From Liquidambar formosana (taxonomy: Eukaryota; Streptophyta; Magnoliopsida; Saxifragales; Altingiaceae): DNA of 64,000 nucleotides. The translations under genes were made by a program, and so were the position numbers. The DNA is taken from contig CM077828.1 in assembly GCA_039720395.1 (NCBI GenBank), forward strand, positions 18,698,264 to 18,762,263, written 5' to 3'. The first letter of the stretch is position 1. Each line of letters begins with the position of its first letter. Positions 35,929 through 49,400 of the stretch are shown in pieces. Under the pieces are notes generated by a model that saw nothing but the letters and a program-made list of their open reading frames with translations, ran no database searches and was not told the DNA's origin.

Positions 35929-37341
35929 GGGGAAATTGGCGATTAGTCCACTTTTTGGTAAAATATTGGCCATTAATCAAGTAAAAGTTTTTCTAAGTCA
36001 ATTAATCAAGAAGACTGAACTTATTTATCAATTAGTCACACTTTTTTTAAAAATACTAGGTTTACCCTTATTATTACTAAGGGCATTCCCCTTTTTGTTA
36101 TTAAGGGCACCCTATGTAACTAACTTAACATTTTAGTATTATAATTTTTAAAAGCTTATAACTTATAATATATATATCCATTTTTTTTAAAAAAATCTTA
36201 TTTTTGAAACCTACTCGTCGACATTTTTGAAAAAAGATCCATATTGATTAGGTAATTATTAAAAAAATTAAAACCGTAAAATTTTACTACTTGACGAATT
36301 AATAAATTTTATAGTGAAGTAGTAACATTTTACTACTTTACAAAGTAGTAAAATTTTAAAGTGAAATAGTAAAATTTTACTACTTTACAAAGTAAATTTT
36401 ACAATAAAGTAGTAAAATTTTACTACTTTATCAAGTCTTTTACAACCAGTGGATTGGATGAGACGAGGATGAGTCCGTTGGCTCTCAGTTCATCATCGAT
36501 GTTAATGCCTACTTGTTCTACACCACCCATGTCGCCTTCCACAACTGCTTCATTGCCTAAGGGTGAAACCATGTGCCAATCAACTGAACATTTTGAAAAG
36601 AGATGACTTCACAGGTGTTGGATTTCCTAACCAATGTTGCATATGGACTCCAATGGCATCCAGGTACAAGCTGCTCCTCCCATGGAAACCAACCACCTTG
36701 CCTTCTGTTATAGTTGAAGTGAAGAAAGTTCCGATTTTCTAACCAAATGGACCATACTTCCCCCGACTGGAATAAAACGTTAGAGACTTTATAACTTTTG
36801 ATCCCTCATCTCTATTGATGGAGCCATAATAACCACATATACAAACGAGAACTTCATGTGGGTAATCCAATCTTATCTGCGAAAAAAATACGACATGAAA
36901 TATGTGATGTTGGACATGAAATATATAAAGGCAAAACTTATTTATGATTTTTTTTTTTCCTGACTAGAAAAGTAATAAAAACGTTTATTACCCGAGTTAT
37001 GGTACTTCCACCATCACCTCCATGTTTTACAGACCAAATAGATTGTCCATTTCGATCATACTCTATTTGGATTGAGCAAATTGCTTCGGCTCTTGTCAAA
37101 TAGATTTGCTTTATTCCAGAAAACACTCCATCATCCCATGGTCTCCTTCCATCACTTTGCTATTGGATAGGTAGTCTGGTTCTCTTATGGCTATTGGATG
37201 GGTGGAGAAGAAGGGAAAAAGAAATGAAGGTGAGGGTATTTTGGTCAGTAATGACTTAAATGGACTAAGTAAGTTGAAAAAACAGTTGACTGACTATTTG
37301 CTAAATAAGTATTATTTGGTAGATTGATGGCTAAATCCCCC
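35929..37341. mobile_element. Mutator-like element carrying lectin exons (Pack-MULE candidate)
   Basis: Ends GGGGAAATTGGCGATTAGTC (left) and, inverted, GGGGGATTTAGCCATCAATC (right). Flanked by a perfect 9-bp direct repeat ATTTATATA (35920-35928 and 37342-37350), the MULE target size; caution, the right flank runs into (TA)n. The inside holds palindromic AGTAGTAAAATTTTACTACT runs (36270-36440) and a jacalin-lectin gene fragment. No MURA transposase. Confidence 0.6.
36580..37158 (-). pseudogene. Jacalin-related lectin domain, two exons, one in-frame stop
   Basis: Mannose/galactose-binding beta-prism lectin family. Exon A (about 37158-36992) reads DGRRPWDDGVFSGIKQIYLT, SIQIEYDRNGQSIWSVKHGG and GGSTITR, then a GTAATA donor. 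Exon B (36876-36580, after a CGCAG acceptor) reads IRLDYPHEVLVCICGYYGSI, SLTFYSSRGKYGPFG, then TAG (36739-36741), then GKVVGFHGRSSLYLDAIGVH and HWLGNPTPVKSSLF, ending TGA at 36580-36582. Phases match between exons. These cover almost the whole ~150-residue domain, so the stop is the main lesion. The retained intron argues for DNA-level capture rather than a processed copy. No start exon seen. Confidence 0.8.
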
Positions 37342-37886
37342 ATTTATATATATATATATGTAATTATGCAATGCGGGGCAGGGCAGGGCAGGGCTATACA
37401 CTAAACCCTATCCCGCCCTGAAACCTGATCAGAATTAAGAATTTTAAAAAAAACATCAAACCTGCCCCTATTTTATTTAGAATCATACCAGACCTATCCC
37501 AATAGGGGCGGGACGAGGCGGGAAACCCAATTGGAATGACTCATTGCCATCCCTACCTACACCTTAGCTAGGTCCATTAGAGATTAATATTTTTTAATCC
37601 AACTAAGCAAACATAGCAATGACGGACACAATGATATGCGAAAATATTTACCATATAGGTCTCATAAATGTATAAATGTTTTCACAAACAAGCGTCCACG
37701 TACCCTTAAATCCTCATTGATTTGTCCACCATTGCTTAAACCAACGACAGATAGTTATGAAAACATTTTTCATAATTTTTAATAAGAAAAGCTTCGAAAA
37801 GGCTAATCATAAATATCAATGGCCGTTGTCTAAGGGTGCAATTGCAAGAGTTCGGATTTGTTGCTAAGTTGATAAATGGCCTAATA

Positions 37887-38043
37887 GTACCATGTTCATC
37901 CACACCATTGGAAGAGGGATTAGATGGTTCGAATTAAAAGTGGAAAAAATTACTATTGAAATAACCAAAATGTCCTCAATAGGCCATTTTTTCAACTTTT
38001 AATCCGAACCATCCAAGTCCCTCATCCAATGATGTGGATGTAT
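37887..38043. repeat. Foldback repeat (possible MITE)
   Basis: CATCCACACCATTGGAAGAG...GATTAGATGGTTCGAATTAA on the left is matched inverted by TTTTAATCCGAACCATCCAA and CATCCAATGATGTGGATG on the right, arms about 50 bp. Confidence 0.65.
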
Positions 38044-38237
38044 TCGACACTGGTGTTAAGTTGAAATCCAAACTTGCAATTGAAAGTAGTTTTATGAAGG
38101 AATGAACTCCAATGGTTTAATAGTTTCAAAATTGTAGATATGTTCAATTAGCTGGACTTCCCTCAGAAGTTCGTCAACTGCTAGCTGCAAAATACACCAA
38201 AGTACGTATCAACGGTTGCTCATAAGAGTATAAAGGT

Positions 38238-38325
38238 GGCAGGGGAACTAGGCAAGGTGACCCCATGTCACCTTATCTTTTTGCATTACTAATGGAGCAA
38301 CTCTCTCTCAAAGGCTTGGGCTTTC
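38238..38325 (+). mobile_element. LINE reverse-transcriptase fragment
   Basis: Plus-strand frame reads RGTRQGDPMSPYLFALLMEQ, the conserved RQGDP.SPYLF block of plant LINE reverse transcriptases. Neighbouring sequence is not recognisable as LINE. Confidence 0.75.
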
Positions 38326-39417
38326 GTAATGGGAATTTAACCAAGAAGAAAAAAATAGGCCTATTTGTGGCACATGCTCTAAAACTTTCTTCAGATGCAG
38401 GAAACAATTAGTTATCACAAATCTTGGCAGTTGGAACTGAATATTCTTACCTGAGATACAACTGTAATTCCTTCCAAAATACCCAGAACCCCCCAGCAGA
38501 ATGGGGAATTTACAGATTGATCCAGCTATGGGCAACAAATGACTACTAACTTTGTCATAAATGACTACTAACTTAACTAAGAATGACTATCAACTGTACT
38601 TATTTGCCCGCCGTAGCTAGATTAATTCCCCCATTCTTGCATGTAATTCCTAGCTGCCCAAAGATAGTGTCAAAACAAAACTAAAAATTAGTAGGGGAAA
38701 AAATTTTATAGGTATAGTAAAGGGAAAATGACATTTTTTAGGGGTTTTTTTGAAACCTAAATATGGACTTCTCTCGAGAAGCAGCCAGTGCCTGAATCTG
38801 GAACCACTTCAACAGAGAAGTCCAAGCATACAAATCTTTTTTATTTTTTGGCTGAAACTCTCAAGCAACACTTTCAAACATGATCCTACAAAAGTTGAAA
38901 GATGAACCCAATACAGAGAAGCAAAACAATGTTGACGTGAGTAAGTTTTGCTCCGAGTTATTCCGAAGAAACCTAGAAATCAATCACTATTCTACACAAT
39001 AGCAGATTACAGAATGTTGCTTTAAATCTGAACAAAATCTTCAACTCCCATTGGAAAGACAGGCACCCTTCCTCCATAAATTATGAATGATCCTTTTTCG
39101 CTTGATCCTTGAATGACCAGTTTGTCTGTTGACTAATAAAGAGAAGTGATCTCGAGTATCTTGTGGAGAGGGCTGATGCAATACAAAATTGTGATTCTCA
39201 TGCCTGTGCTCATATGGAGAAAGATAAAATGCAAAATAAAGAAGATTTAATAAAATTGCAAAACATTGGATTTGGAAAGAAATAACAATTGTGAGTGGAT
39301 TTAGCCTAACCTAGAAGAACCATTGTGCCCAAAATCAAATAAGTCCTCCCAATCAGTGACAGAAAGACACTATGCTTTGCTCCAGATGACACCTGATTCC
39401 TAGCAATGCTTTGAATA
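38326..39417 (-). other. DENN gene 3' flank
   Basis: Sequence downstream of the DENN-gene stop on the minus strand; should include its 3' untranslated region. No further gene recognised. Confidence 0.4.
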
Positions 39418-40386
39418 CTATCTAGGTGAAGTGGAAGAAATGACCCCAATTTGCACAAGCGGCCGCCCAGGAAGTTGTATCTGTTCAAGACTTCCCTGTA
39501 AACGAGCTGCCCTTTGTGGGTTTAAAAGTAGAAGCTGCTGCATATCTTTGGGAAGCACATTGAACACGGCATGCAGATCTCCCTTCAGTTTCTGGCAAGT
39601 TGCTGCAGAGTCTGCACTACCACTTCCAGATTGCTGCAACTGAAGATTGCATTTGAAGTAAAAGTGAACACAAGATTACAGATTTATTGATTTACATGAA
39701 AGAAATCCATGGTGAACACACAGAGCATGGTGAATATGAAGTTTGTGGTCAAAACAAAGAGCATGCACGTTGATAGATACACAACAATGTTTTAAAAAAT
39801 GAGCAAGATAGGTAAGACCCTAAAAGCACATGAGGTGTAACCGACTAACCGTGTAAGCTTTATGGTTCCCTCTATAAATGGAGAGGCAGAAAGCAGCTGG
39901 GAAAGGGGAAGGGGGAGTGGGTAGAGGATGTTCATAATTAATTGTATTAATCTTATTTGCAGTTTTGCACATTGAAATGAGCAAATTTGTCTGGCATTTG
40001 TGACAGATGTCTTCCATAACCCTTAAATATAGTCATTTCAGAATTTTTATTTACAAGGACCATTTTAAACTACCAACCCGTGTGCTCACTTACCATCTGA
40101 AGCACAGATTGATATCAAGTTCATCAGTTTGATGGGATGCCCAAATGCACTATAATACATCTAAGAACAAGAAACATTATGCAAAAAGATTCCAAACGCC
40201 AACAAGAGGATACACTGTGGTGCACACTCACAGTAACAGATATGATTAAGAGTTTAAATACGATGGGGACCTTTGCATGCAGAACCTCAATAAAATGGGG
40301 CAATCCAGAGGCTGCCACATAAGAGACTACCATTTTAACAAGTTCCGCATGATTATGCTTGCAAGGCTCCCTCTCATGCATAAACT

Positions 40387-40433
<47 letters not shown>

Positions 40434-43400
40434 TATGTTCCCATCAGCACGTGTTGATATAAGTTATATTAGCACCATGCATTGGGAGTTGTACCCCTTG
40501 CATTGGTCCAATGTACTTCATATCCCACTAATGCACAAGGTACAACTCCCAATGCGGGTGTTGATATAAGTTATATCAGCAAATGCTTACCGGATGATCA
40601 TCCTATATCGGTAATGATTCTATCAGCACGTGCTGATATAAGCTTATATCAGCACGGCTACAAACCTACAATTGACTGATTACAAACTTACAATTGACTG
40701 ACTACAAATGGACAATCATCCTATATATATATACGGTAATGATCCTAGCAGCACGTGCTAATATATAGGCTTATATTAGCATGGCTACAAACCTACAATT
40801 GCTTATTACAAACCTACAATTGACTGATAACAAACTTACAATTGACTAACTACAAATATTGCCCGCGGGCCTAGATAATTGTCCATTTGTAGTCAGTCAA
40901 TTGTAAGTTTGTAATCAATCAATTGTAAGTTTGTAGCCGTGCTGATATAAGCCTATATCAGCACGTGCTGTGGGATAGTAGAGTTTTATCCAAGATGGAT
41001 GAGTTTGTGGGAACTTTTTCGGTTTCTTGTGTGTTCAAAAATGTCGATGATGATTTTGAATGGGTTTTATCGGGAGTTTATGGTCCTAATGTTGATGCGT
41101 TGAGGGCATCGTTTTGGCTCGAATTAGAAGGTGTTAATGATAGATGGGGTCTTCCTTGGTGTGTGGCTAGAGATTTTAACGTTGTGCGCTTTCCGAATGA
41201 GAAGAGAGATTGTTTGGTGGCATCAGCTGCTATGAGATTATTTTCTGATTTTGTGAATTCCAATGATTTATTTGACTCTCCGTTAGTTGGTGGATGGTTT
41301 ACTTGGTCAGATAATCGGATTAACCCTTCTCTTTCAAGGTTGGATAGATTTCTTTTTTCTCATTCGTGGGAAGAACATTTTGCTAAAGTTATTCAATCCG
41401 CTCTTCTTAGGCCGCTATCCGATCATGTTCCTTTACTCCTTGATAGTGAAGGTTTGAGAATTGTCAGACGCCCTTTTCGTTTTGAAAATATGTGGCTTGA
41501 AGAAGATGGTTTTGTTGATTTAGTTAAGAATTGGTGGGATTCTTTCTCTTTTGATGGTCATCCTAGTTTTATCTTTGCCAAGAAGTTAAAAGCTTTGAAA
41601 GATTGTTTGAAGGTGTGGAACAAAGAAGTGTTTGGTAATGTTAGAGAATCTATGGATAGGGTTTTGGATTTGATTCATTCTTTTGATGAGAAAGAGGGAG
41701 TGGATGGCTTGTCAGATGTGGAAAAAAATAGTAGAGTTGATGCCCAAGCGGAGTTTGCCAAATTAGCTCGGTTAGAAGAAATCAGTTGGAGGCAAAAGTC
41801 TAGAGCTTTATGGTTGAAAGAAGGGGATAGGAAATACGAAATTTTTTCATCGGATGGCTAATGCTCATAAAAGGGTGAACTTTATTGGGAAACTTAAAGT
41901 TAATGGGCTTCTTGTGGATGATGAGGAAATTATTTCCAAAGAGACTGTTGAGTTCTATGAAGATCTTTTTTATGAAGAGGAGGATTGGAGGCCTTCTATT
42001 GATGGTTTGGAGTTTAACTCCATTGATGATGTGGATGCGGTCCTTTTGGTTAATACATTTGAAGAAGTGGAGGTTTTGGAGGCTATTAATTCTTTTGGTA
42101 GGGATAAAGCACCCGGGCCGGATGGTATGTCTATCGTTTTTTTTAAGAAGTGTTGGTTGGTTATTAAAGATGATTTATTGAAGGTCTTTGGGGAATTTTA
42201 TGAATATACCAAGTTTGAAAAAAGTCTTAATGCTACATTTATTACCCTTATTCCTAAGAAAGGTGAGGTGGTGGATGTTCGGGATTTTTGCCTATTTCAT
42301 TACTCGGTAGTGTTTATAAGATTATTTCCAAGGTCTTGGCTTCTAGGCTTGCTAAAGTTCTGGGGACTATTATTTCTCCTTCTCAGTTTGCCTTTATTAG
42401 TGGCCGACAAATTGTGGATGCGGCTCTTGTTGCTAACGAATGTGTGGATTCTAGACTTAAAAGTGGGGTTCCGGGGGTTATGGTTAAAATTGATTTGGAA
42501 AAGGCTTATGATCATATTAATTGGAATTTCCTCATTTGTATCCTTGGGAGAATGGGTTTTGGAGAGAAATGGTGCAAATGGATCTCTTGGTGTATCTCTA
42601 CTCTTTTTTTCTTGGTTTTGGTGAATGGCACTCCTTATGGCTTTTTCTATGGCTCTAGGGGTATTCGTCAAGGGGACCCCCTTTCTCCTTTATTATTCAT
42701 TTTAGTGATGGAAGTGTTGAGTCAGTTTATTGCTAAGGCTATGGAAGCTAATTTTTTGGAGGGTTTCTCAATTGGTGGTGGTGGTAATGGGTTTGGCAAG
42801 GTGTCTCACTTGCTTTTTGCTGACGATACTCTTCTTTTTTGTGGTGTTGATGAAGATCAAATGCATAATTTAAGGGGTATTCTCCTTTGTTTTGAAGGGG
42901 TTTCTGGGCTCAAAGTTAATCTTGGTAAGACTGAGATTATTCCAGTGGGTAGGGTGGATAATATTACTTGTCTTGCTTCTATTCTTGGTTGTAAGATCAG
43001 TTCGTTGCCGATTAGGTACCTTGGTCTTCCCTTGGGAGCACGTTTTAAAGATAAAAAAATTTGGGATCCCGTGATTGAAAAAATTGAGAGGAAGCTTAGT
43101 GGGTGGAAGAAAGGCTACCTCTCTAAAGGAGGTAAATTGACTCTTATTAAAAGTGTTCTCTCAAGCATCCCTACTTACTTTATGTCTATTCATAAAATTC
43201 CTACATCGGTGGCTAATAGAATTGAAAAACTTCAAAGGGATTTTTTGTGGAATGGTGTGGGTGGAGAGCATAAATTTCATCTTGTGAATTGGCATACTGT
43301 GTGTCTCTCAAAAGATTTGGGTGGTTTGGGTATTAGACCTATCTCTTGTTTTAATCAAGCTCTCATGGCTAAATGGCTTTGGAGGTTTGGAAAGGGCGAT

Positions 43401-46400
43401 CAAGGTCTATGGCGCGATGTGGTTATTTGGAAGTATGATGTTTCGAGTGAAGGGTGGTGGACTAAGGAAGTGAGAGGTTCTCATGGTGTAGGCCTTTGGA
43501 AAGCTATTATGCAAGGATTTGATGTCTTTAAGAAGGAGATTGGCTTTAAAGTTGGAGATGGTAGTAAAGTGAGTTTTTGGAAGGATGTGTGGTGCTCTAA
43601 TTTGCCTCTCATGTATGAATTTCCTTTTTTGTTTGATATAGCCCAAGATAAGGAAGCTTTAGTCAAGGAGTATTTGGAGATTGTTAATGGTGGTATTTTT
43701 TGGAACATCATCTTTGTGAGACATTTTAACGATTGGGAGTTGGAAAGTGTCTTACTTTTTTTCCAAGTGCTTTATGATTATAAGATTTTGGTGGGTGAGA
43801 ATGACTCCTTGGTGTGGCGTAAGGACTCCAAAGGACTTTTCTCCGTAAAGTCTTTCTTCAATTCCTTAAGGCCGTTAGGAAATCCTTTCTTACCGGCTAA
43901 GAATATTTGGATTACTTCGGTTCCTTCTAAGGTGGTTTTTTTTTGTTGGTTGGTGGGTGGTAATAAATGCTTGACCCTGGATCACCTTATTGGAAGAGGA
44001 TTGGTTTTGCCCAATAGATGTATCTTGTGTAAAGAGAAAGAGGAAACGGTGGATCATCTCTTCATCCATTGTTTGGTGGCTAGGAGCCTTTGGATGCTCA
44101 TTTTCAATTTATTTGGTGTTCATTGGGCCCTCCCGTCTTCTACTTTTGATCTCCTCTCGGGTTGGTGGTTAAAAGGTGGTAATAAAAAATCTAAAGTGGT
44201 TTGGAAAATGGCCCCTCATGCTATTTTTTGGTGTCTTTGGAAGGAGAGGAATCTTAGGACTTTTGAAGGGATTGAAAAATCGGTCATTGAGCTCAAGTCC
44301 GTGCTTACTAAGAATCTTTTTTGGTGGTATACTAGTTTTGCTAACATTAGCAATCCTTCTTTTGTTCACTTCCTTGATTCCCTAAAGTTATAAAGGGGTC
44401 TTTCATTTGTACCTTTTCTTTTTGCTTTGTTCTTGTATATGTCTCATGTACTTGAGCTTAGTCTATTCTTTTTAATAAAATTTTACTTCATCAAAAAAAA
44501 TATATATATAAATCTATATAAATCAAAATCAAAACAAAAAAGATGCATTATACATTTAAGCAAGTTGAAGTTCAACTAATTTCAATCATCACTGGTTTGA
44601 AGGAGGAACAAATGTTTATGAAGCAGTATATACAATAGATATATTTGTAAATCATTCTAACTGTATTACATAGTCTACTCTAACATGTATTATACAACTT
44701 CTTCGAAAACTTAAATCTTGATGTTGATGGAGATATAGAGGGTCCGAAAACAAAGAATATAGAGAAATATTGAGAGAAAAGAAAATTTAAATATTGATTT
44801 AGATAAATGAGAGAAATTAATAATCCAAGTAAATTTTCAATAAAACCTTGGGTAATAATGAAATAGACTCAAATACACAATTTTGAATCAGAATTTTGTA
44901 AATAAAATTTGTAAAAAACAAGTATGTGGGGTGTAGGACTGTAGGGTGCAAAGATTACATGCCACCGAGGGAATATAGAACAAAAATTTATACTAATTAG
45001 TATAAATTAACATTTAAATCCCACGTAGCATTGAAATACCTATCATTTACAATCCTAAATTACCTAAAATGATAAAAGAATCAGTCTGTTGGTCCAGCTA
45101 AGTGGAGTCCTGGGAGAAGCGAGATTGATATGGTCCTAAACTTTGTTTTTTTGTACAAAGACTCTCAAGACTCGAACCTACACCTTCATGCTTGGTAGCC
45201 TGAGGCTTTGACCATTGCACCAGACAATGGCCCCTTATATGGCATTTAAATGTTAAAATAAATTTTTGAATGACAAACAATTTTGAATGAAAAGCTAAAA
45301 TGAAAGCCACCAAATGAAAGATACTCATGAATAATTTTTGAACGACAAACATTTGATGTTGATACTTTCTCTGTGTAAATTCATCTCCATGAATTTGATC
45401 GATTCACTTAGACTAAGAGATGTTGGTTTTGCCGAGTAAACTGTAACTTCAATCAAGCCATGCTTGCAAGTATAAGTTGATTCAAGATTTCTACACTAAC
45501 GATATGGTCGAACAATTATAACTGCAAAGCCTCTCACTGCTCCACTTGCACCATTGATCTTGTGAACTATTGAGATCATCAGTTTCTGATGAACCTTCAA
45601 CTGGAAAATGAGTCTACTTTTCAATTATTAGTCCACTGCTTTTGACATCCTGAGGACTTCTAGTTACTATTGATAACGGTAGGTGCAAAATTGTGCTATA
45701 TTTGCTTAGGAAAAAGCTTCAATAGCTAATTTTACTGCAACTACTACTTATGTTGCCTCTAGTACTCTGATTCTAGTCCTACTAGTGTTATTTTATCTTC
45801 CAAGCCATTAATATCTGACCTTGGTGCACAAATGCCCAGATTCAGTGACTAGCAGTTACTATAATGTTCCAGCTGTTTCACATCTATCATGAAAAATTCT
45901 TCATGTGGGTCTTTCTGGATTATGAAGTCCAATGTCTGTCTTCTTATGAATTTTAATGCCTTTGATTTTGCACACCGTTCACCTCCACACAGTGCACATG
46001 CACAATTTCAATTTTGATAGCTTACCTCTTGCCACTTCTCAGCAAGGTGCTCTTAATACACAAGTTGAATCACCCCGTCTTGTTCTTCCAGATGTTCTTT
46101 ATAACCCTAAACATCTTCTGAATTTATTTTCAACTCATCAAATTGTTGATCGTTATTACATCCATCATTTGATTCCACAGACCTTGAGTATTTAACTATC
46201 CAAATCATCTGTATCACTTACATCTTCCTACAGTGTATTCTGCGCCAGCTAATGTGGGAGCCTTAGTTAGTCTCACATTGGCAGAAGGCTGCAACAGAGG
46301 AGCGTATTGTCAAGGCATACATACTCGTAATCTTATTCTCCAAAAGGCAAGCTTTGTTGGTTGCAAATGAGTCTACAAGATCAAGATCCACAATTATGGT

Positions 46401-49400
46401 TCTATTGAGCATTACTACAAAGCCAACCTCATTTGACAAATACTTGTAATGCTCCAACTCCTATTATACCCTATTGGAAACTTTGGTCAGATGATGATGA
46501 GCCACTTCCTCATAGTAATCTCTAGCACCAGCTTATTAGTATTCTTGTTTACCTCTTCATTTTCTACCACTTATTGTCTACCCTGCGCACAGGTTCCTTG
46601 CCATATATACTATGCAGTTGTCTTGCTGATTGTTCATTATCTTTGTTGTACATTAACGTGTACATTACTTTTACCTTATTTTTTGTGTCAATCAGATGCT
46701 AATTGCATTGACCAAGAACAAGACGTTGTCTCTTGCTTAAATGTTAAAGGGCTATCACGGCATGACCACCACAGCTATTGAGATTGTTGGAATATTAACC
46801 TTTAAGTAAATATTCCACACCCACACATAGTTTATTGAAATAATCCGAATACCATTCAGATTACTGGGAATTTAGCATTACACAAGCATACAAAAGCATG
46901 TCTTCTCGAAAAGGTCCCAAAATGCAACAAAATAAACACATGATCTGGTAAAGGCCATTTGATGCAGCACAACCTAGAATAATGTCGCATGTGGCTGTTA
47001 TGGTGGGCTTAACGCTTGTGATTTTAGGTTTTGAAAGGGTAGAAGGCTCTTTAGTTGAACTAGGGTTGGAGTAGGCCAAGGTTTAAAGGTATTAAGTGGC
47101 TGGAATTTCAATAAAAAGTTGCTGGGATTTCTAGACAGTAGCTACTTTAAGGTTTAGAATGTTAGGGTAAAGGCTTATGGTATGACAATAGAGTTAGGGT
47201 TGTGGGAGTAGGGTTTTAGGTTGAAAAGACAATGAAAATGGGGCTCGTTGTGGGTTAATTAGAAAACACACCACTATAGAGAATTGGAGAAAAGAGAAGA
47301 AGAAGTAGAAGAAGAAGAGAGAAGCTAGGCAAGCATGCTTTCAATAACCCAAATCAAAATACTCAATATTTCATTAATCAAAGTCTAAATTCGTTTTGGT
47401 ACAATAGCCCTGATTTATAGACTCTAGAAAAGGCAAGTAAAAACCTTCTAAAAACAAGCCTAACCAATATGGAAACCAACTAGGACTCAAACTCTACTAA
47501 AATAAATAGTTTCTAAACTCTTAATGGACTCAAACTAGGAATTAAAAAAAATAGAAACTTTTAGTAAATAGAAAGCCTAACGGCCCTAACCAAATTAAAA
47601 AGCACATAAAAATAGAAAGTCTCTAAAAGTACTAAAATACCCCTAACCATAAAATGATTCCCATACAATGAATATCCCAAATAAATCTTAATCTTCCCTT
47701 TCTTCTTGATATGCTTTGCATCACCATTCCAAAGTCAATTGAACAACACTGATTTCCCCAATCAAATGATAATTAAGGCTCTTCATAATGCATGAGAGGC
47801 AATAAGGCAGAAAAACCCCTCATCACTGCTGTCAGCCTCCCTCTTCCCCCCCACCCCCAACTTATCTCTGGCCTCCTCTAGCTCCTCCCACATGACTGAC
47901 CTGAATTTGGGATCACTAGGCCAGAAAACACAAGACACACACCATAACTCCCTGATCCTCCACATTATTATAAAACGCTGAAATTGAAAAAAGATTGATC
48001 AGCACATACACTCTCCTATACTACTGGATGAGCCACCCAATGTGCATATTTCAACTCTATCTTCCAGAAAACTGCATAAAAGCAATCAACTAACTTATTC
48101 TAGCGTCAAATGGTCACAACCACTTTCATTGCAGAGTGCTCTAATTGGAATTCTTCTATCAAGACCAGAAGGGCCTTTAGTGATGTCATAGCAATTGAGT
48201 GATTAAAAGAATATGATATGCTTTGCAAGCCTATGTTTTTTGGCCTCACGAGCATGTGATAAACAAGTTGTCTCATCAAGTTAGCATTTGTCGCTGCTTC
48301 AAGATTCAGAACAAAGAAATTCATCCATCCTGACCTACACATTCTCTAATCCCTCTTGGATCATTTATCTAATCGTAAGACACATTTTAACATATATACT
48401 TCCATATTATATTACCCATTCCCCCTTCCCTTTGTATATTCTCTTATCTTTTAAAATGATTTTACACTTAGACCCATGAAAATAAAATGCCACTTTTTGA
48501 CCTCTCCCACAAACAGATCAGTGCGTGCATAACATAATCTATTTTATTACAAATGCTCCTCCTTGGATTTTTATTTTTATTATTTTATTATTTTATATTT
48601 TTTTTGGAACTCAAAAGAAAATCTTAATAAGTTATCTGTAGACTGTAGACTGTAGTTACAGCATGATAAATACAATTATTGAAACCAGAGTCACAGAACA
48701 ATCAAGATGGAAAATAGCATATTATCTCACAGAACAACAATTACCTGTATTTCTCCAAGGAGATGTCTCTCAATAGCATTGAAAGAATCAACCATTTCCA
48801 ATTCAGACATTTTAGATATAAACTGCTGTATGTCAGTCTTCATTCTTGCCTGCCTCCATAATCTATGTTGTTCTTGTTCAGCAACAGCATGCCTTCTTTG
48901 AAACCATGGAACGAAGTTGTGTCCTTTCAAAAACCGCCTGATTAGAAATGTAAAGCATCTCAAGCTCCGAAGGAAACAATCTTAGAGTAACAAACTAATG
49001 GAGTACATCATAGGTGGAGAAAGCAAACTTAAAGACAGGAGAGGGGATAGGTTAAGGAATAGTATTAAGTTGAAACAAAAGGCAGTTAACATTTCTTACC
49101 GGTATAGGTCCAGCCAGTTTGATCTCATCCGCTTTGATAAAAACTTCCCTGGACCTCTTGCTGACAAGCTTGCAAGGAATTCATCAGCATTAAATGAAGG
49201 GAGAGGTGGAGGATCAACAAATGGAGATGACCCTTCAGAAGGTGTAGTAGCTTTAAAATAGGGGCCAAATGGGGCCAAAAAGTTGGTAGTAAGCTCCAAG
49301 AAATGCCGACGCAATATCTCGTTGTTGACTACAGACATTGACTCCTCAACCCTTGGCGACATCCCTGCGTCTATAAGCCTATTCAATATAGAAGTGTCCG

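Larger units (their letters stand above)
35048..37555. mobile_element. hAT-like element (outer), carrying a nested MULE
   Basis: Ends are 15-bp imperfect inverted repeats TAGGGATGGCAACGA / (inverted) TAGGGATGGCAATGA, typical of plant hAT elements. Flanking 8-mers CTTACACT (35040-35047) and CCTACACC (37556-37563) match at 6 of 8 positions, differing only by C/T transitions, as an aged 8-bp duplication would. Both subterminal regions are rich in GGCGGG/GGGACGGG. No hAT transposase is seen. Confidence 0.65.

Noticed and set aside
36250..36440. Possible CRISPR-like or satellite array of AGTAAAATTTTACT
   Set aside because: Irregular spacing and AT-palindromic decay inside a plant transposon; no spacers or cas genes, and not expected in a plant.
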